Shown in pieces: positions 1 to 6,938 of a DNA stretch of 64,000 nt. A program made the translations under genes and the position numbers. The notes under the pieces are model-generated. The model had not been told where the DNA came from, did no database searches, and saw only the letters and a list, made by a program, of their open reading frames with translations. The DNA is from Treponema sp. (GTDB lineage: Bacteria > Spirochaetota > Spirochaetia > Treponematales > Treponemataceae): contig JAEDCT010000006.1 in NCBI GenBank assembly GCA_016294035.1, positions 1 to 64,000 on the forward strand, in the 5' to 3' direction. The stretch's first letter is position 1. The number at the start of each line of letters is the position of its first letter.

Positions 1-2
1 TG

Positions 3-179
3 AAGCAGAAAATCACTCCAAAACTAAAGCTTGAATGGCTTGAAGTTTTTGAAGATACAAAAAAATCCCTCCAGGAAATCCAAAGTCAAATCGCCGCCAA
101 CGACAAAGAAATCAACACCTTAGTCTACAAACTCTACGATTTAACCGAAGAAGAAATTAAAATTGTGGAAGGGAAGTAG
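3..179 (+). CDS. C-terminal end of a DNA adenine methylase / restriction-modification protein (partial, starts before the window)
   Basis: The reading frame is open from the left edge and ends at TAG 177-179. It encodes 58 residues finishing with DKEINTLVYKLYDLTEEEIK and then IVEGK. That ending (KEI-xx-VY-LY-LT-EEI-x-VEG) is characteristic of the C-termini of Eco57I/TaqI-class N6-adenine methylases and bifunctional restriction-modification enzymes. The catalytic domain would lie left of the window, so neither activity nor intactness can be judged. The last 93 bases recur at 1890-1982, after a nuclease gene. The assignment rests on this short tail only. Confidence 0.6.
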   Translation, partial: KQKITPKLKLEWLEVFEDTKKSLQEIQSQIAANDKEINTLVYKLYDLTEEEIKIVEGK

Positions 180-191
180 AAGGGGAAGAAA

Positions 192-371
192 ATGTGTATA
201 TATTACAAAAATTATCCAGAATTAACTTATAAAGAAAAAGAGCATATTTTTCCAGCAGGACTTGGAGGCATTACAACACTTTCAAAAGGACTTGTATCAG
301 ATCAGGCTAATTCTTTGTTTTCAAAATTAGAAATAAAAAAGAATATAAATTATTTGATTATATTGATATAA
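192..371 (+). pseudogene. N-terminal fragment of an HNH-type endonuclease
   Basis: An ATG behind the ribosome-binding site GGGGAAG opens a 59-residue frame. It contains EHIFPAGLGGITTLSKGLVS followed by DQANSLFSKLE. This matches the first part of HNH endonucleases of the CIYC...EHI-PEALGG type, in which EH is the start of the catalytic HNH motif. The frame stops at 369-371, before the second histidine/asparagine part of the motif, so the protein is truncated and almost surely inactive. The first Cys pair is also degraded (CIYY). It sits 12 bases after the methylase tail and 58 bases before the next nuclease gene, in a region of broken restriction-type genes. Confidence 0.5.
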
Positions 372-429
372 TTTCGAATAAAAATGAATCGATTGGGAAT
401 AAAATGATTATTTGATACAGGAGTAACAA

Positions 430-1419
430 ATGTATATCTTAGAAAATAATAGTGTAACAAAAATAGAACAGACTTCTTTCAAGGAATTGGGATTGATTGA
501 AAAAGATGTAGAAGAAATACTTCGAAAGAATATTGAAATGCTGTGTGATGAAGAAAACTCTATGCTCATTATCGGACAGCAAGTTACAAATGAAGAAGAC
601 GGACGAAGTGATCTTACTGCCATCGATAAAGAGGGAAATCTGGTTCTTGTCGAAATCAAAAGAGATAAAAAAGATATTGAACAAAGAAAAGAAGCTTTTG
701 AATTTCAGGCAATCCGATATGCTGCAAGCCTGGCAACTATTCGTTTAAAGGAAGAACTTGTGCAGGATATTTATTCACCTTATGTTGAAAAACATAAAGA
801 AGAGTTTAAAGATTGCAATACGCATACATCTGCAGAAATTGCATTGAAAGAATTAGAGATGTTTCTAGAAGCAAATAATATTGATTCAAACAGACTGAAT
901 AAAAAACAGAGAATCATACTTGTAGCTTCTGAATTTGATGCACAGACTTTATCAGCAGTTGCATGGCTTAATACAAATAATGTAGACATCAGTTGTTATC
1001 AAATTTGTTTGAATAAGACAGAAGACAAAATTTTTATCGATATGAAGAAACTTCTTCCTGTTGATGATTATAATGATTATTTTGTAAATATTTCTAAGAA
1101 AACAAATAATACTTTTAGAAAACAAAGAAATGGTGCAATAACACGACGACAGTTACCAAAAATTGATGCAATGCTTGAATGGGGAATCGTAAAGCCGAAT
1201 GATAAAATCATTGCAAAAAATACTAATGAAGAATGTATTTTATTAGAATCTGGATTGATTCGTACAAAAGACAACGAAGAGATGTCTTTGCAGCAATGGC
1301 TAAAAAATATTACAGGCTGGTCTTCCGTTGAAACTTATGTATTTAGCATTCATGCTGCAACCGGAAAGAGCCTGTCCGAGTTAAGGGCTGAATATATGGA
1401 AAATAATGAGGATAAGTAA
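430..1419 (+). CDS. PD-(D/E)XK nuclease (DUF91/NucS-like) with a C-terminal RAMA-like domain
   Basis: The product has 329 residues and starts at ATG 430 behind AGGAG. Residues of about 30-85 hold a PD-(D/E)XK core: GRSDLTAIDKEGNLVLVEIKR supplies the D...ExK triad as in DUF91/NucS-like endonucleases. The last 90 residues (from MLEWGIVKPNDKI, with LLESGLIRTKDNEEMSLQQW and KSLSELRAEYM) resemble the RAMA domain, a module found beside restriction enzymes and adenine methylases and thought to recognise modified DNA. A modification-sensing nuclease is therefore plausible, but substrate and cleavage are inference. It lies between two copies of a methylase 3' end, and a hairpin terminator follows. Confidence 0.7.
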   Translation: MYILENNSVTKIEQTSFKELGLIEKDVEEILRKNIEMLCDEENSMLIIGQQVTNEEDGRSDLTAIDKEGNLVLVEIKRDKKDIEQRKEAFEFQAIRYAASLATIRLKEELVQDIYSPYVEKHKEEFKDCNTHTSAEIALKELEMFLEANNIDSNRLNKKQRIILVASEFDAQTLSAVAWLNTNNVDISCYQICLNKTEDKIFIDMKKLLPVDDYNDYFVNISKKTNNTFRKQRNGAITRRQLPKIDAMLEWGIVKPNDKIIAKNTNEECILLESGLIRTKDNEEMSLQQWLKNITGWSSVETYVFSIHAATGKSLSELRAEYMENNEDK

Positions 1420-1513
1420 TATTGCTTTTCCAAATTTGACGAAAACCCAAAACTATGTTATCTTAAAGAAAAGGAAATGCCCGAACTTGGGTTATCTCCA
1501 CTTATGCGAATTA

Positions 1514-1557
1514 GTCGCCAAAAAGTGTCGAAAACTTTCTTTTGGCGGCTATTTTTT
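1514..1557 (+). terminator. Intrinsic terminator after the RAMA nuclease gene
   Basis: The arms GTCGCCAAAA and TTTTGGCGGC form a hairpin that extends inward through AAGT/ACTT, and it is followed by a T-rich run (1551-1557). It lies about 95 bases after the nuclease stop codon. The same stretch overlaps the stop codon of the tiny minus-strand gene at 1556-1654. Confidence 0.55.
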
Positions 1558-1654
1558 ACTCTTTATCTTTTTTGTAGAAAGAGAGCATTACATAAATTGT
1601 ATTGATTACTGATACAATAAAACTTGCAGCAGCAAAAAACAGTATCCAATTCAT
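1556..1654 (-). CDS. 32-residue single-span membrane microprotein
   Basis: The minus strand carries ATG at 1654 preceded by a strong GGGAGG ribosome-binding site (1662-1667, about 7 bases away). The frame encodes 32 residues beginning MNWILFFAAASFIVSVINTI and ending YVMLSFYKKDKE. About 22 hydrophobic residues are followed by a charged KKDKE tail, so it should insert as one membrane helix. Short hydrophobic peptides of this form include type I toxins and holin-like proteins, but nothing here proves a role, and no clear antisense RNA promoter was identified. Support comes from the ribosome-binding site and the clean amphipathic design; with only 32 codons, chance remains possible. Confidence 0.45.
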   Translation of the reverse strand: MNWILFFAAASFIVSVINTIYVMLSFYKKDKE

Positions 1655-1740
1655 GTACAGCCTCCCAAAGTTCAAATTTCAGCGTAGCTGATTGAGTTTC
1701 GGGAGATAACTCCGCAAAGATTCTCTTTGCTACCGAGTTT

Positions 1741-1870
1741 TTTACAAAACTCGCGCCTAAGATACGTTGCTTTAGTGGTGTATATAGAAAAAGTTGTTTT
1801 TTACAAAACTTGCATCTGGAATAAACTATTTTAGTGGTGTACATAGTAAACTAGATTTGTTTACAAAATC
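1741..1870 (+). repeat. Imperfect tandem repeat, about 60 bp, 2.2 copies
   Basis: The motif TTTACAAAAC recurs at 1741 and 1800, with a partial TTTACAAAAT at 1860, so the period is 59-60 bp. The blocks also share TTTAGTGGTGTA-ATAG in their second half. The first block contains a palindrome (CGAGTTTT-TTAC-AAAACTCG, 1734-1753). The whole 1420-1889 stretch has no other gene than the 32-residue frame. Confidence 0.5.
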
Positions 1871-1889
1871 CGCATTAATGAATGTTCCG

Positions 1890-1982
1890 CAAATCGCCGC
1901 CAACGACAAAGAAATAAACCGGTTTGTGTACCAGCTTTACGGCCTGACAGACGAAGAAATTGCTGTTGTGGAAGGGAAGTGA
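1890..1982 (+). pseudogene. Second copy of the methylase C-terminal end (fragment)
   Basis: These 93 bases align without gaps to 87-179. They encode QIAANDKEINRFVYQLYGLT and then DEEIAVVEGK, ending at TGA 1980-1982. No methylase catalytic domain precedes it; upstream are the 60-bp repeats. It is therefore a displaced remnant of a related but not identical methylase gene, and it closes the interval that holds the HNH fragment and the RAMA nuclease. Confidence 0.6.
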
Positions 1983-2181
1983 AAATCTTAAATCTCCTGT
2001 TGCACTGATTCCATTTTTTCCAGGTATTCCCCTCAAAATTATTATTCATAACGACTGGTTTTGAGCTTTGGTTTTAATTCGGCTTCAGTCATAAAAGCAT
2101 TATACACTTATTATATCCGTTTTAAGGATTATAATGTTCTCTTGTACTCATTTTTTCAAAATTCACTAGTTAAGAAAGTGT

Positions 2182-2505
2182 TCATAACAATTTGCAAACT
2201 TCCATTACATCTTTTTCAATGCGGGATATCAGTTCTGTTTCAATTGCCTTACCGTATTTTTCTGCAAATCCGATTTTCAGGTTTTCGGGACTGCTGTTTT
2301 CTTCAAAAAGTGCAGAAGATGAAATCCCTAAAGCTACGGCAATTTTATCTACCATTTCTGGCTGGGGCCAGGTATCTTTGTTTTCTATTTGATTTATGTA
2401 GGCAATGCTTTTTCCCACAGCGTAAGACAACTTTTCCTGCGAAATTCCCTTTTGCTTTCTATAAAATTTCAGATTGTTTACAAAGGTTTCTCTTATTGAA
2501 TTCAT
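2182..2505 (-). CDS. XRE-family helix-turn-helix regulator
   Basis: The product has 107 residues from ATG 2505; a TTG at 2520 would add five residues and neither start has a good ribosome-binding site. Residues 10-65 form a Cro/CI-type HTH: LKFYRKQKGISQEKLSYAVG, then SIAYINQIEN and PEMVDKIAVALGI. The rest (EENSSPENLKIGFAEKYGKA...) is charged and probably mediates dimerisation. It is divergent from the small-gene cluster beginning at 2667, and a palindrome-rich AT stretch lies between them, so it is likely to repress itself and/or that cluster. The isolated position suggests a remnant of a mobile island. Confidence 0.8.
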   Translation of the reverse strand: MNSIRETFVNNLKFYRKQKGISQEKLSYAVGKSIAYINQIENKDTWPQPEMVDKIAVALGISSSALFEENSSPENLKIGFAEKYGKAIETELISRIEKDVMEVCKLL

Positions 2506-2581
2506 GAAAGAAGAATGCAACTTTTCTGAGATTAATATTACATAATAAAAATAAGGAATTCTGAAAAACTATTTGATAAAC

Positions 2582-2617
2582 TTAGTATAATAATGTATTA
2601 TTACATTACAATACTAA
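2582..2617. promoter_or_regulatory. Candidate operator between the XRE gene and the 2667 cluster
   Basis: Nested inverted repeats lie in the divergent intergenic region: outer arms TTAGTAT (2582-2588) and ATACTAA (2611-2617), and an inner TAATAAT-GT-ATTATTA (2588-2603). A -10-like TATAAT (2586-2591) overlaps the first arm. The position suits autoregulation by the XRE protein; binding is inferred. Confidence 0.4.
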
Positions 2618-2666
2618 AAGTAAAGAAAATAGTATTGATATATTAATGTATAAGAAGGGTGAGCTG

Positions 2667-2942
2667 ATGCGAGACGAAATTAGTGCGATTAAATATCAGG
2701 TAAGTCTTGCAGAAACGTGTTTGAAGAGAGCTGATAGGGAATGGGCTTACTATAAAAATGGTCATCCTAATCCACAATCAGATACTTCATCACAAGAACA
2801 TTATTTAAAATCTCAAAAAAGTTATGCTGCAGCAAAGGAACATGCTGAAAAAGCAATGAGCATGTTACGAGGATTGAATGAGCCTGAATTGGAACGAAAG
2901 GCGAAGGAAATTTTAAGTAAGTGTGTGAAAGGACACATCTAA
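2667..2942 (+). CDS. Small charged helical protein of unknown function
   Basis: I do not recognise this 91-residue protein. ATG 2667 is preferred because AAGGGTGAG lies 5 bases upstream; an ATG at 2646 would add MYKKGEL. The sequence is predicted helical and rich in Lys, Glu and Ala (SLAETCLKRADREWAYYKNG, then SYAAAKEHAEKAMSMLRGL), without Cys pairs, signal peptide or membrane span. It opens a run of five small genes in one direction (2667-4629) with ribosome-binding sites before each, which suggests one transcript. Confidence 0.6.
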   Translation: MRDEISAIKYQVSLAETCLKRADREWAYYKNGHPNPQSDTSSQEHYLKSQKSYAAAKEHAEKAMSMLRGLNEPELERKAKEILSKCVKGHI

Positions 2943-2972
2943 TAGATAAAAAATATAGGAAGGACGAAAATT

Positions 2973-3218
2973 ATGGCATTTACGTACAGTGAATATTGCA
3001 AAAGAATGAGAAATCAAGGAAAAAGACCAATTTCAGAGGAAGAATTCAATTTGAAAAAAGAAGAATTACGTGAAACGGCTCAAGATGCTAAAGACCTGTC
3101 TGAAAGAGCTAAAGAATCTGCAGATTCAGTGGAAGGAGGCTTTCTTAAAGGTGTATTTTCCTTCATATCTGCTTTTTCAAAAACAATGTCTGACTATGCG
3201 AATAAATACGGTAAATAA
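2973..3218 (+). CDS. Small helical protein of unknown function
   Basis: This 81-residue protein starts at ATG 2973 behind AGGAAGG. The middle is coiled-coil-like (EEELRETAQDAKDLSERAKE pattern of alternating charge and Ala/Leu), and the end GGFLKGVFSFISAFSKTMSD could be an amphipathic or membrane-active helix. It is not a family I know. It lies 30 bases after the previous gene and 24 before the next, so it is probably co-transcribed with both. Confidence 0.6.
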   Translation: MAFTYSEYCKRMRNQGKRPISEEEFNLKKEELRETAQDAKDLSERAKESADSVEGGFLKGVFSFISAFSKTMSDYANKYGK

Positions 3219-3242
3219 TAATTAATCGGAGGATAAACAAAA

Positions 3243-3665
3243 ATGACAACAGTAACAGTAAGTACAAAAGATGAACTTGAAAATGCAGTAAGGAACAATG
3301 CAGAAAAAATTATCATAACAGGTAATCTGGCTAAAGAAATTGCAAAGGCACAAAAAAAGAAGTCTGTTGCAAAAAAAGTTGGAATCGGAAGTGCCATTGG
3401 AGCAGGAGTTGCTGTTGTTGCAGGAATTGCTGCGGCTCCATTTACGGCAGGGGCAAGTGCCGTTGCTGCTGCGACAACTGCAGGTGCTGTTATTACAACC
3501 GCTGGCGGAACTGCTGTGGCATTATCAACTGCTGAGGTTATTGTAGGCATTTTAGGGGCTTTGGGAGCTTTGGGAATCGCGGCTGGTACAATAAATTCAA
3601 TTGCAAAAAACTATAATGTAAAAGTGTCTGCCGGTTCAACAACAGTTGAATGCACACGAAAATGA
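3243..3665 (+). CDS. Glycine/alanine-rich membrane-active protein
   Basis: The 140-residue product starts at ATG 3243 behind CGGAGG. Residues of about 45-125 form a long Gly/Ala/Val tract (VGIGSAIGAGVAVVAGIAAA, then PFTAGASAVAAATTAGAVIT and VGILGALGALGIAAGTI), resembling glycine-zipper hairpins of pore-forming bacteriocins and of some effector-like proteins. The N-terminus is a short globular part (TTVTVSTKDELENAVRNNAE) and the tail has one Cys. Two to three membrane helices are likely; a toxin or pore role is inference from composition only. Confidence 0.6.
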   Translation: MTTVTVSTKDELENAVRNNAEKIIITGNLAKEIAKAQKKKSVAKKVGIGSAIGAGVAVVAGIAAAPFTAGASAVAAATTAGAVITTAGGTAVALSTAEVIVGILGALGALGIAAGTINSIAKNYNVKVSAGSTTVECTRK

Positions 3666-3683
3666 GAGGAGGCTTTTAATAAA

Positions 3684-3851
3684 GTGAGAATGCCGTTTCC
3701 GTGGGAAAATGTACCAAGAGTATGCATGAATTGCGGTTATAGAGGAAAGGGGAAGGATTCAAGAAAATTGTTTTTTCAATTTGACGAACCCATAAAATGT
3801 CCCAAATGCGGAAAAAAGAAATTCATCCTCGATCCAGTGGTAGTATTTTAA
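3684..3851 (+). CDS. Small zinc-ribbon protein
   Basis: A GTG start at 3684 follows AGAGGAGG (3665-3672); the spacing of 11 is long but the frame is clean. The 55 residues contain two CxxC knuckles, VCMNCGYRG and IKCPKCGKK, about 20 residues apart, the layout of a rubredoxin-like zinc ribbon. It is not in frame with its neighbours and lies between the glycine-rich gene and another zinc-ribbon gene. Such ribbons bind Zn and often nucleic acid or protein partners. Confidence 0.6.
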   Translation: MRMPFPWENVPRVCMNCGYRGKGKDSRKLFFQFDEPIKCPKCGKKKFILDPVVVF

Positions 3852-3897
3852 ATTTTATAGAGAATCAAACTATAAGTTTTTCGATAGGAAAATAATC

Positions 3898-4629
3898 ATG
3901 AAAATCTGTTCAAATTGTGGATATGAAAATATCGACAATGGAAAATTCTGTTCAGAATGCGGTACAAAATTACAGACCCCTTCAATAAGTTATCCTGAAT
4001 GCGGATATAATTTATTGAGTGGAGAATCAAGCTCGTGCCAAAATAGCGAATCAGAAGACCAGGACTTTTTGGATGAAGATTGTGTTGATGATTTTTCAGA
4101 TGATGAAGAAGATGATGCTGTAGACCCATTTGAAAGAATTCTTACCAGTTTATTTTTAACTGCTAATTATAATGACTTGTCAGAATATAACTTAACTCAA
4201 CTGGATCTTCTTGAAATATACAATGATTCATATGCCGATTTCACTCCTGAATATAAGAGAAGCTGTAGAATTTCAGTTCGCAATGAAATTGGAAAGCGTT
4301 ACTTTATGGGGGATAGTGTTGAGGTTGATAAGGGAAAAGCTTTTGAATTATTCATGAAGTCAGCATCCAGCGGAGATCCTTGTGCTCAGTTTATATTGGG
4401 AAAATGCTATGAAGAAGGTTATGGCACGGAAGTAAAAGAACAGACAGCATTCAAGTGGTATAAAAAAGCTGCAGAACAAGGAATTGCCGAGGCACAAGAA
4501 GCGCTTGCAAGGTGTTATACTTATGGCATTGGAACAAAAATAGATGAAGATGCTGCCCGCGAATGGCATGAACAAGCAGCTTGCCAAAAAGACAGTAATG
4601 AGGGGTATGTTTGGTGGAAATTTATTTAG
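3898..4629 (+). CDS. Zinc-ribbon protein with Sel1-like repeats
   Basis: The product has 243 residues. Residues 1-25 are a zinc ribbon (CSNCGYENIDNGKFCSECGTK), followed by a degenerate second ribbon and a very acidic linker (residues of about 58-80, DEDCVDDFSDDEEDDAVDP). Residues of about 130-235 carry Sel1-type TPR repeats: AFELFMKSASSGDPCAQFIL, AFKWYKKAAEQGIAEAQEAL and AREWHEQAA. Sel1 repeats are protein-interaction scaffolds. This is the last gene of the five-gene run; no terminator is obvious after it. Confidence 0.75.
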   Translation: MKICSNCGYENIDNGKFCSECGTKLQTPSISYPECGYNLLSGESSSCQNSESEDQDFLDEDCVDDFSDDEEDDAVDPFERILTSLFLTANYNDLSEYNLTQLDLLEIYNDSYADFTPEYKRSCRISVRNEIGKRYFMGDSVEVDKGKAFELFMKSASSGDPCAQFILGKCYEEGYGTEVKEQTAFKWYKKAAEQGIAEAQEALARCYTYGIGTKIDEDAAREWHEQAACQKDSNEGYVWWKFI

Positions 4630-4671
4630 TTAAAATCAGCATTATATTGTAATTCCAGAACTGAAGCTTTG

Positions 4672-4790
4672 CATTAGCGCTGTGCAAGGCGGCGAAGCCG
4701 GCCACTGGACTGAGTGAAACGAGGGAAGCGGCTGGAGCGGCAGCGGAACCTGGAACATAGCGACCGGTAACGAAAGTTACCGGGAATGCC
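4672..4790. repeat. GC-rich structured intergenic sequence
   Basis: The gap between the Sel1 gene and the ATPase holds a GC-rich block unlike its AT-rich surroundings. It contains the perfect hairpin CCGGTAAC-GAAA-GTTACCGG near 4764-4783 and several GGCGGC/GCCGGCC runs. It looks like a REP-type interspersed element; no gene is seen. Confidence 0.35.
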
Positions 4791-4796
4791 CTGATA

Positions 4797-5975
4797 CTAT
4801 AAATCTTCCATCAGCAGAAAATCTTTCAATTTGATATGACGGACAACACTGGTTGAATAATCGAGTTCATCTGTTGTAATAAGAATTTTCTGGGAAAGAT
4901 TGTCCAAGTTTGCAAATGCACGGAATTCTCTTTCATAAGCCTTTTCATTCTGCACGCTGAATGCAACCTGGATAAAATATTTTTTACCATCTTTTTCCGC
5001 AACAAAATCAACCTCACGGTCTGAATCATTAAAAACCTTAAGTTTGTAATCCATATACAGCAGTTCGTTATAGACAATGTTTTCAAGATTATGATCCAAA
5101 TCATAGCGGGAATCTGTACAGCGAAGGGAATTTAATGCCACATCAGCGTTATAAGTTTTGTGATAATAAGAAAGCTCGTTCTTTGTTCTTGTAGAAAAGG
5201 GTTTTATCATATCAATTCCAAAAGCTTCTTCTATATAATTGATATAATTTGAAACTGTGTGAACCGAGCACTTTTCATTATTGGAACTTAGAAAATCAGC
5301 AATGGACTTTGAAGAAATAATTCTGGAATTTGAAAGGAAAACAAAATTACATACACTTCTAAAAAGATTTTCCTTTTGAATGTTATATCTGACCATTATG
5401 TCGTTATGAATGATTGTCTCATCCAGGTCAAAAAGATAATCTTTCATGGCATTGTCATCAAATTCCAGTCTCTTTGGAAAACCACCCCACACAAGGTAAT
5501 CTGTAATGGAAATTTCTTTATTCAATTCTTTTGCGTATTCAAGAATTTCCTTGTAAACAAAAGGCCTGATTCTAAAAGAAACATAGCGACCGCTCAATTC
5601 TTTTGTAAATTCCCTGGAAAGAAGTTTTGAATTGGAGCCGGTTATAAAAACAGAATTATTTTCCAGTCGAAGAGTTTTGCAAGCTTCCTGCCAGTTTTCA
5701 AGATTTTGAATTTCATCTAAAAAAATAAAGCATTTTCCTTGCTTTTTATGTTCATCAACATAGGCTAAAAGAGAATCAATATCGGGAATCTGATTTTTTA
5801 TTCGACGGTTTTCAAATTCCAGGAAGATTATGTTATCAGTTTTGGCTGCTATTTCATCTCTAACCTGTTGCAGAACAATAGATTTTCCACAACGTCGAAT
5901 TCCTGTGATGATTTTGATTAAGTCAGATTCATAAAACGGCCGGATTTTTTTAATGTATTTTTCTCTGAGTACCAT
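4797..5975 (-). CDS. AAA_14 / DUF4143 ATPase
   Basis: The 392-residue product begins MVLREKYIKKIRPFYESDLI. Walker A is GIRRCGKS (residues of about 25-32) and Walker B is FIFLDEIQN (about 83-91); FITGSNSKLLS is the sensor region. The C-terminal half matches DUF4143, ending in a nuclease-like fold (DREVDFVAEKDGKKYFIQVA, an E/D-x-K pattern). These ATPases are common in accessory DNA of anaerobes and their role is unsettled; some act as orphan toxin- or defence-like factors. The start has no ribosome-binding site. Two palindromes lie just upstream. Confidence 0.85.
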   Translation of the reverse strand: MVLREKYIKKIRPFYESDLIKIITGIRRCGKSIVLQQVRDEIAAKTDNIIFLEFENRRIKNQIPDIDSLLAYVDEHKKQGKCFIFLDEIQNLENWQEACKTLRLENNSVFITGSNSKLLSREFTKELSGRYVSFRIRPFVYKEILEYAKELNKEISITDYLVWGGFPKRLEFDDNAMKDYLFDLDETIIHNDIMVRYNIQKENLFRSVCNFVFLSNSRIISSKSIADFLSSNNEKCSVHTVSNYINYIEEAFGIDMIKPFSTRTKNELSYYHKTYNADVALNSLRCTDSRYDLDHNLENIVYNELLYMDYKLKVFNDSDREVDFVAEKDGKKYFIQVAFSVQNEKAYEREFRAFANLDNLSQKILITTDELDYSTSVVRHIKLKDFLLMEDL

Positions 5976-5990
5976 GATACTGTTAATTTA

Positions 5991-6065
5991 CTGCAAGATT
6001 TGTATGTTTTCAAGCAAATCTTGCAGTTGGGTGCAAGATTTATCGGTATAAAAACAAATCTTGCA
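5991..6065. promoter_or_regulatory. Twin palindromes upstream of the AAA_14 ATPase gene
   Basis: CTGCAAGATTTG (5991-6002) faces CAAATCTTGCAG (6015-6026), a perfect 12-bp inverted repeat. TGCAAGATTT (6032-6041) faces AAATCTTGCA (6056-6065). Each half-site recurs after exactly 40 bp, so the whole is a 40-bp tandem repeat of a palindrome. It covers the likely ATPase promoter, and neither palindrome is followed by a T tract, so an operator is favoured over a terminator. Confidence 0.5.
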
Positions 6066-6072
6066 AAAAAAA

Positions 6073-6100
6073 ACGCCCGCCCTCAAAACGAGAACGAGCG
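6073..6100 (-). terminator. 28-bp repeated hairpin, copy A
   Basis: This 28-bp sequence (ACGCCCGCCC...GAACGAGCG) is identical at 6939-6966 and 12227-12254. Read on the minus strand it folds into an 11-bp stem with G-U pairs around a GTTTT loop and is followed by eight or more T, so it can terminate leftward transcription. Here it marks the left edge of the DinJ-VapC cassette. Confidence 0.6.
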
Positions 6101-6129
6101 CGGTTATTTATGCATATTATAATATACTG

Positions 6130-6158
6130 TTTACAATTATTATTATCTGATATATAAT
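6130..6158 (+). promoter_or_regulatory. Promoter of the DinJ-VapC operon with palindromic operators
   Basis: TTTACA (6130-6135) and TATAAT (6153-6158) are separated by 17 bases, a good sigma70-type promoter. Palindromes ATATTATAATAT (about 6114-6125) and ATAATG-CAAA-CATTAT (6155-6170) flank and overlap the -10 box, as expected for autorepression by the antitoxin. Confidence 0.6.
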
Positions 6159-6228
6159 GCAAACATTATCAGGGAATGTGATAAAAATCCTTAGTTCGCC
6201 GCCAGCGCGGTGTTTTATGGGAGGTTTT

Positions 6229-6534
6229 ATGAATAATAAGACTTTGACAGTTGCTTTTCGCACAACTCCAGAAATTAAAAACAAGGCAGAATCACTTTTT
6301 AACTCTTTAGGAATGAGCCTTTCTTCTGCTATTGATATGTTTCTTCACCAGGCAGTAAAAGAAAATCGTTTTCCCTGCTCTCTTGATTCAAAAATCGTTT
6401 CTGCAAAAATCCAGGATATGAGTTCCACTTATCCTGCTGGCTTTTTTGATTTATTCGGAGCAGTTCCAGATTTGCAGATAGAAGAACCAGAAGAAATTAG
6501 TTTTGACCTTGATGCAAAACGGGAAGGTTTATGA
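6229..6534 (+). CDS. RelB/DinJ-family antitoxin
   Basis: The 101-residue protein starts at ATG 6229 just behind GGGAGG; upstream ATGs at 6217 and 6157 lack such a site. Residues 1-50 are a ribbon-helix-helix domain (KTLTVAFRTTPEIKNKAESL, then GMSLSSAIDMFLHQAVKENR), typical of DinJ. The C-terminal acidic tail (LQIEEPEEISFDLDAKREGL) would wrap and block the toxin. The stop overlaps the toxin start as ATGA, giving translational coupling. It should also repress the operon through the palindromes in its promoter. Confidence 0.88.
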   Translation: MNNKTLTVAFRTTPEIKNKAESLFNSLGMSLSSAIDMFLHQAVKENRFPCSLDSKIVSAKIQDMSSTYPAGFFDLFGAVPDLQIEEPEEISFDLDAKREGL

Positions 6535-6932
6535 AATATTTTCTGGATACAAACATCATTTCGTACATCATAAAAGGAAAATATCCTAAAATTATTGAAC
6601 ATCTCAAAAAGATTCCAGCTCAATCCATTGTTATTCCGTCTGTCGTAAAGGCTGAACTGGAATTTGGTGCAAGAAATTCCGGTTGCTACGGAAAAATCAT
6701 TATTCCATACATGCAATTTTTAGAACCTTTTGACGTAAAAGATTTTGACAGCGATGCTTCATATTTCTATGGACTTATTCGCCAGTCTCTTACAGAAAAA
6801 GGAACCCCTATTGGTCCCAACGATTTACTCATAGCCGCAACCGTTCTTGCAAACAACGGAACCCTTATTACTCATAATACAAAAGAATTTTCCCGCATAG
6901 AAGATTTACGGATTGAAGACTGGACGGAATAA
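6531..6932 (+). CDS. VapC-like PIN-domain ribonuclease toxin
   Basis: The 133-residue protein is a complete PIN domain. D6 (in YFLDTN), E42 (in VVKAELEFG), D98 (in GPNDLLIAA) and N116 (THN) supply the Mg-binding acidic cluster. VapC toxins cut tRNA or rRNA; the target here cannot be read from sequence. Pairing a PIN toxin with a DinJ-type antitoxin is a mixed arrangement that does occur. The gene overlaps the antitoxin by four bases. The cassette ends 6 bases before the second copy of the 28-bp hairpin, so it is bracketed by identical direct repeats. Confidence 0.88.
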   Translation: MKYFLDTNIISYIIKGKYPKIIEHLKKIPAQSIVIPSVVKAELEFGARNSGCYGKIIIPYMQFLEPFDVKDFDSDASYFYGLIRQSLTEKGTPIGPNDLLIAATVLANNGTLITHNTKEFSRIEDLRIEDWTE

Positions 6933-6938
6933 ATAAAA

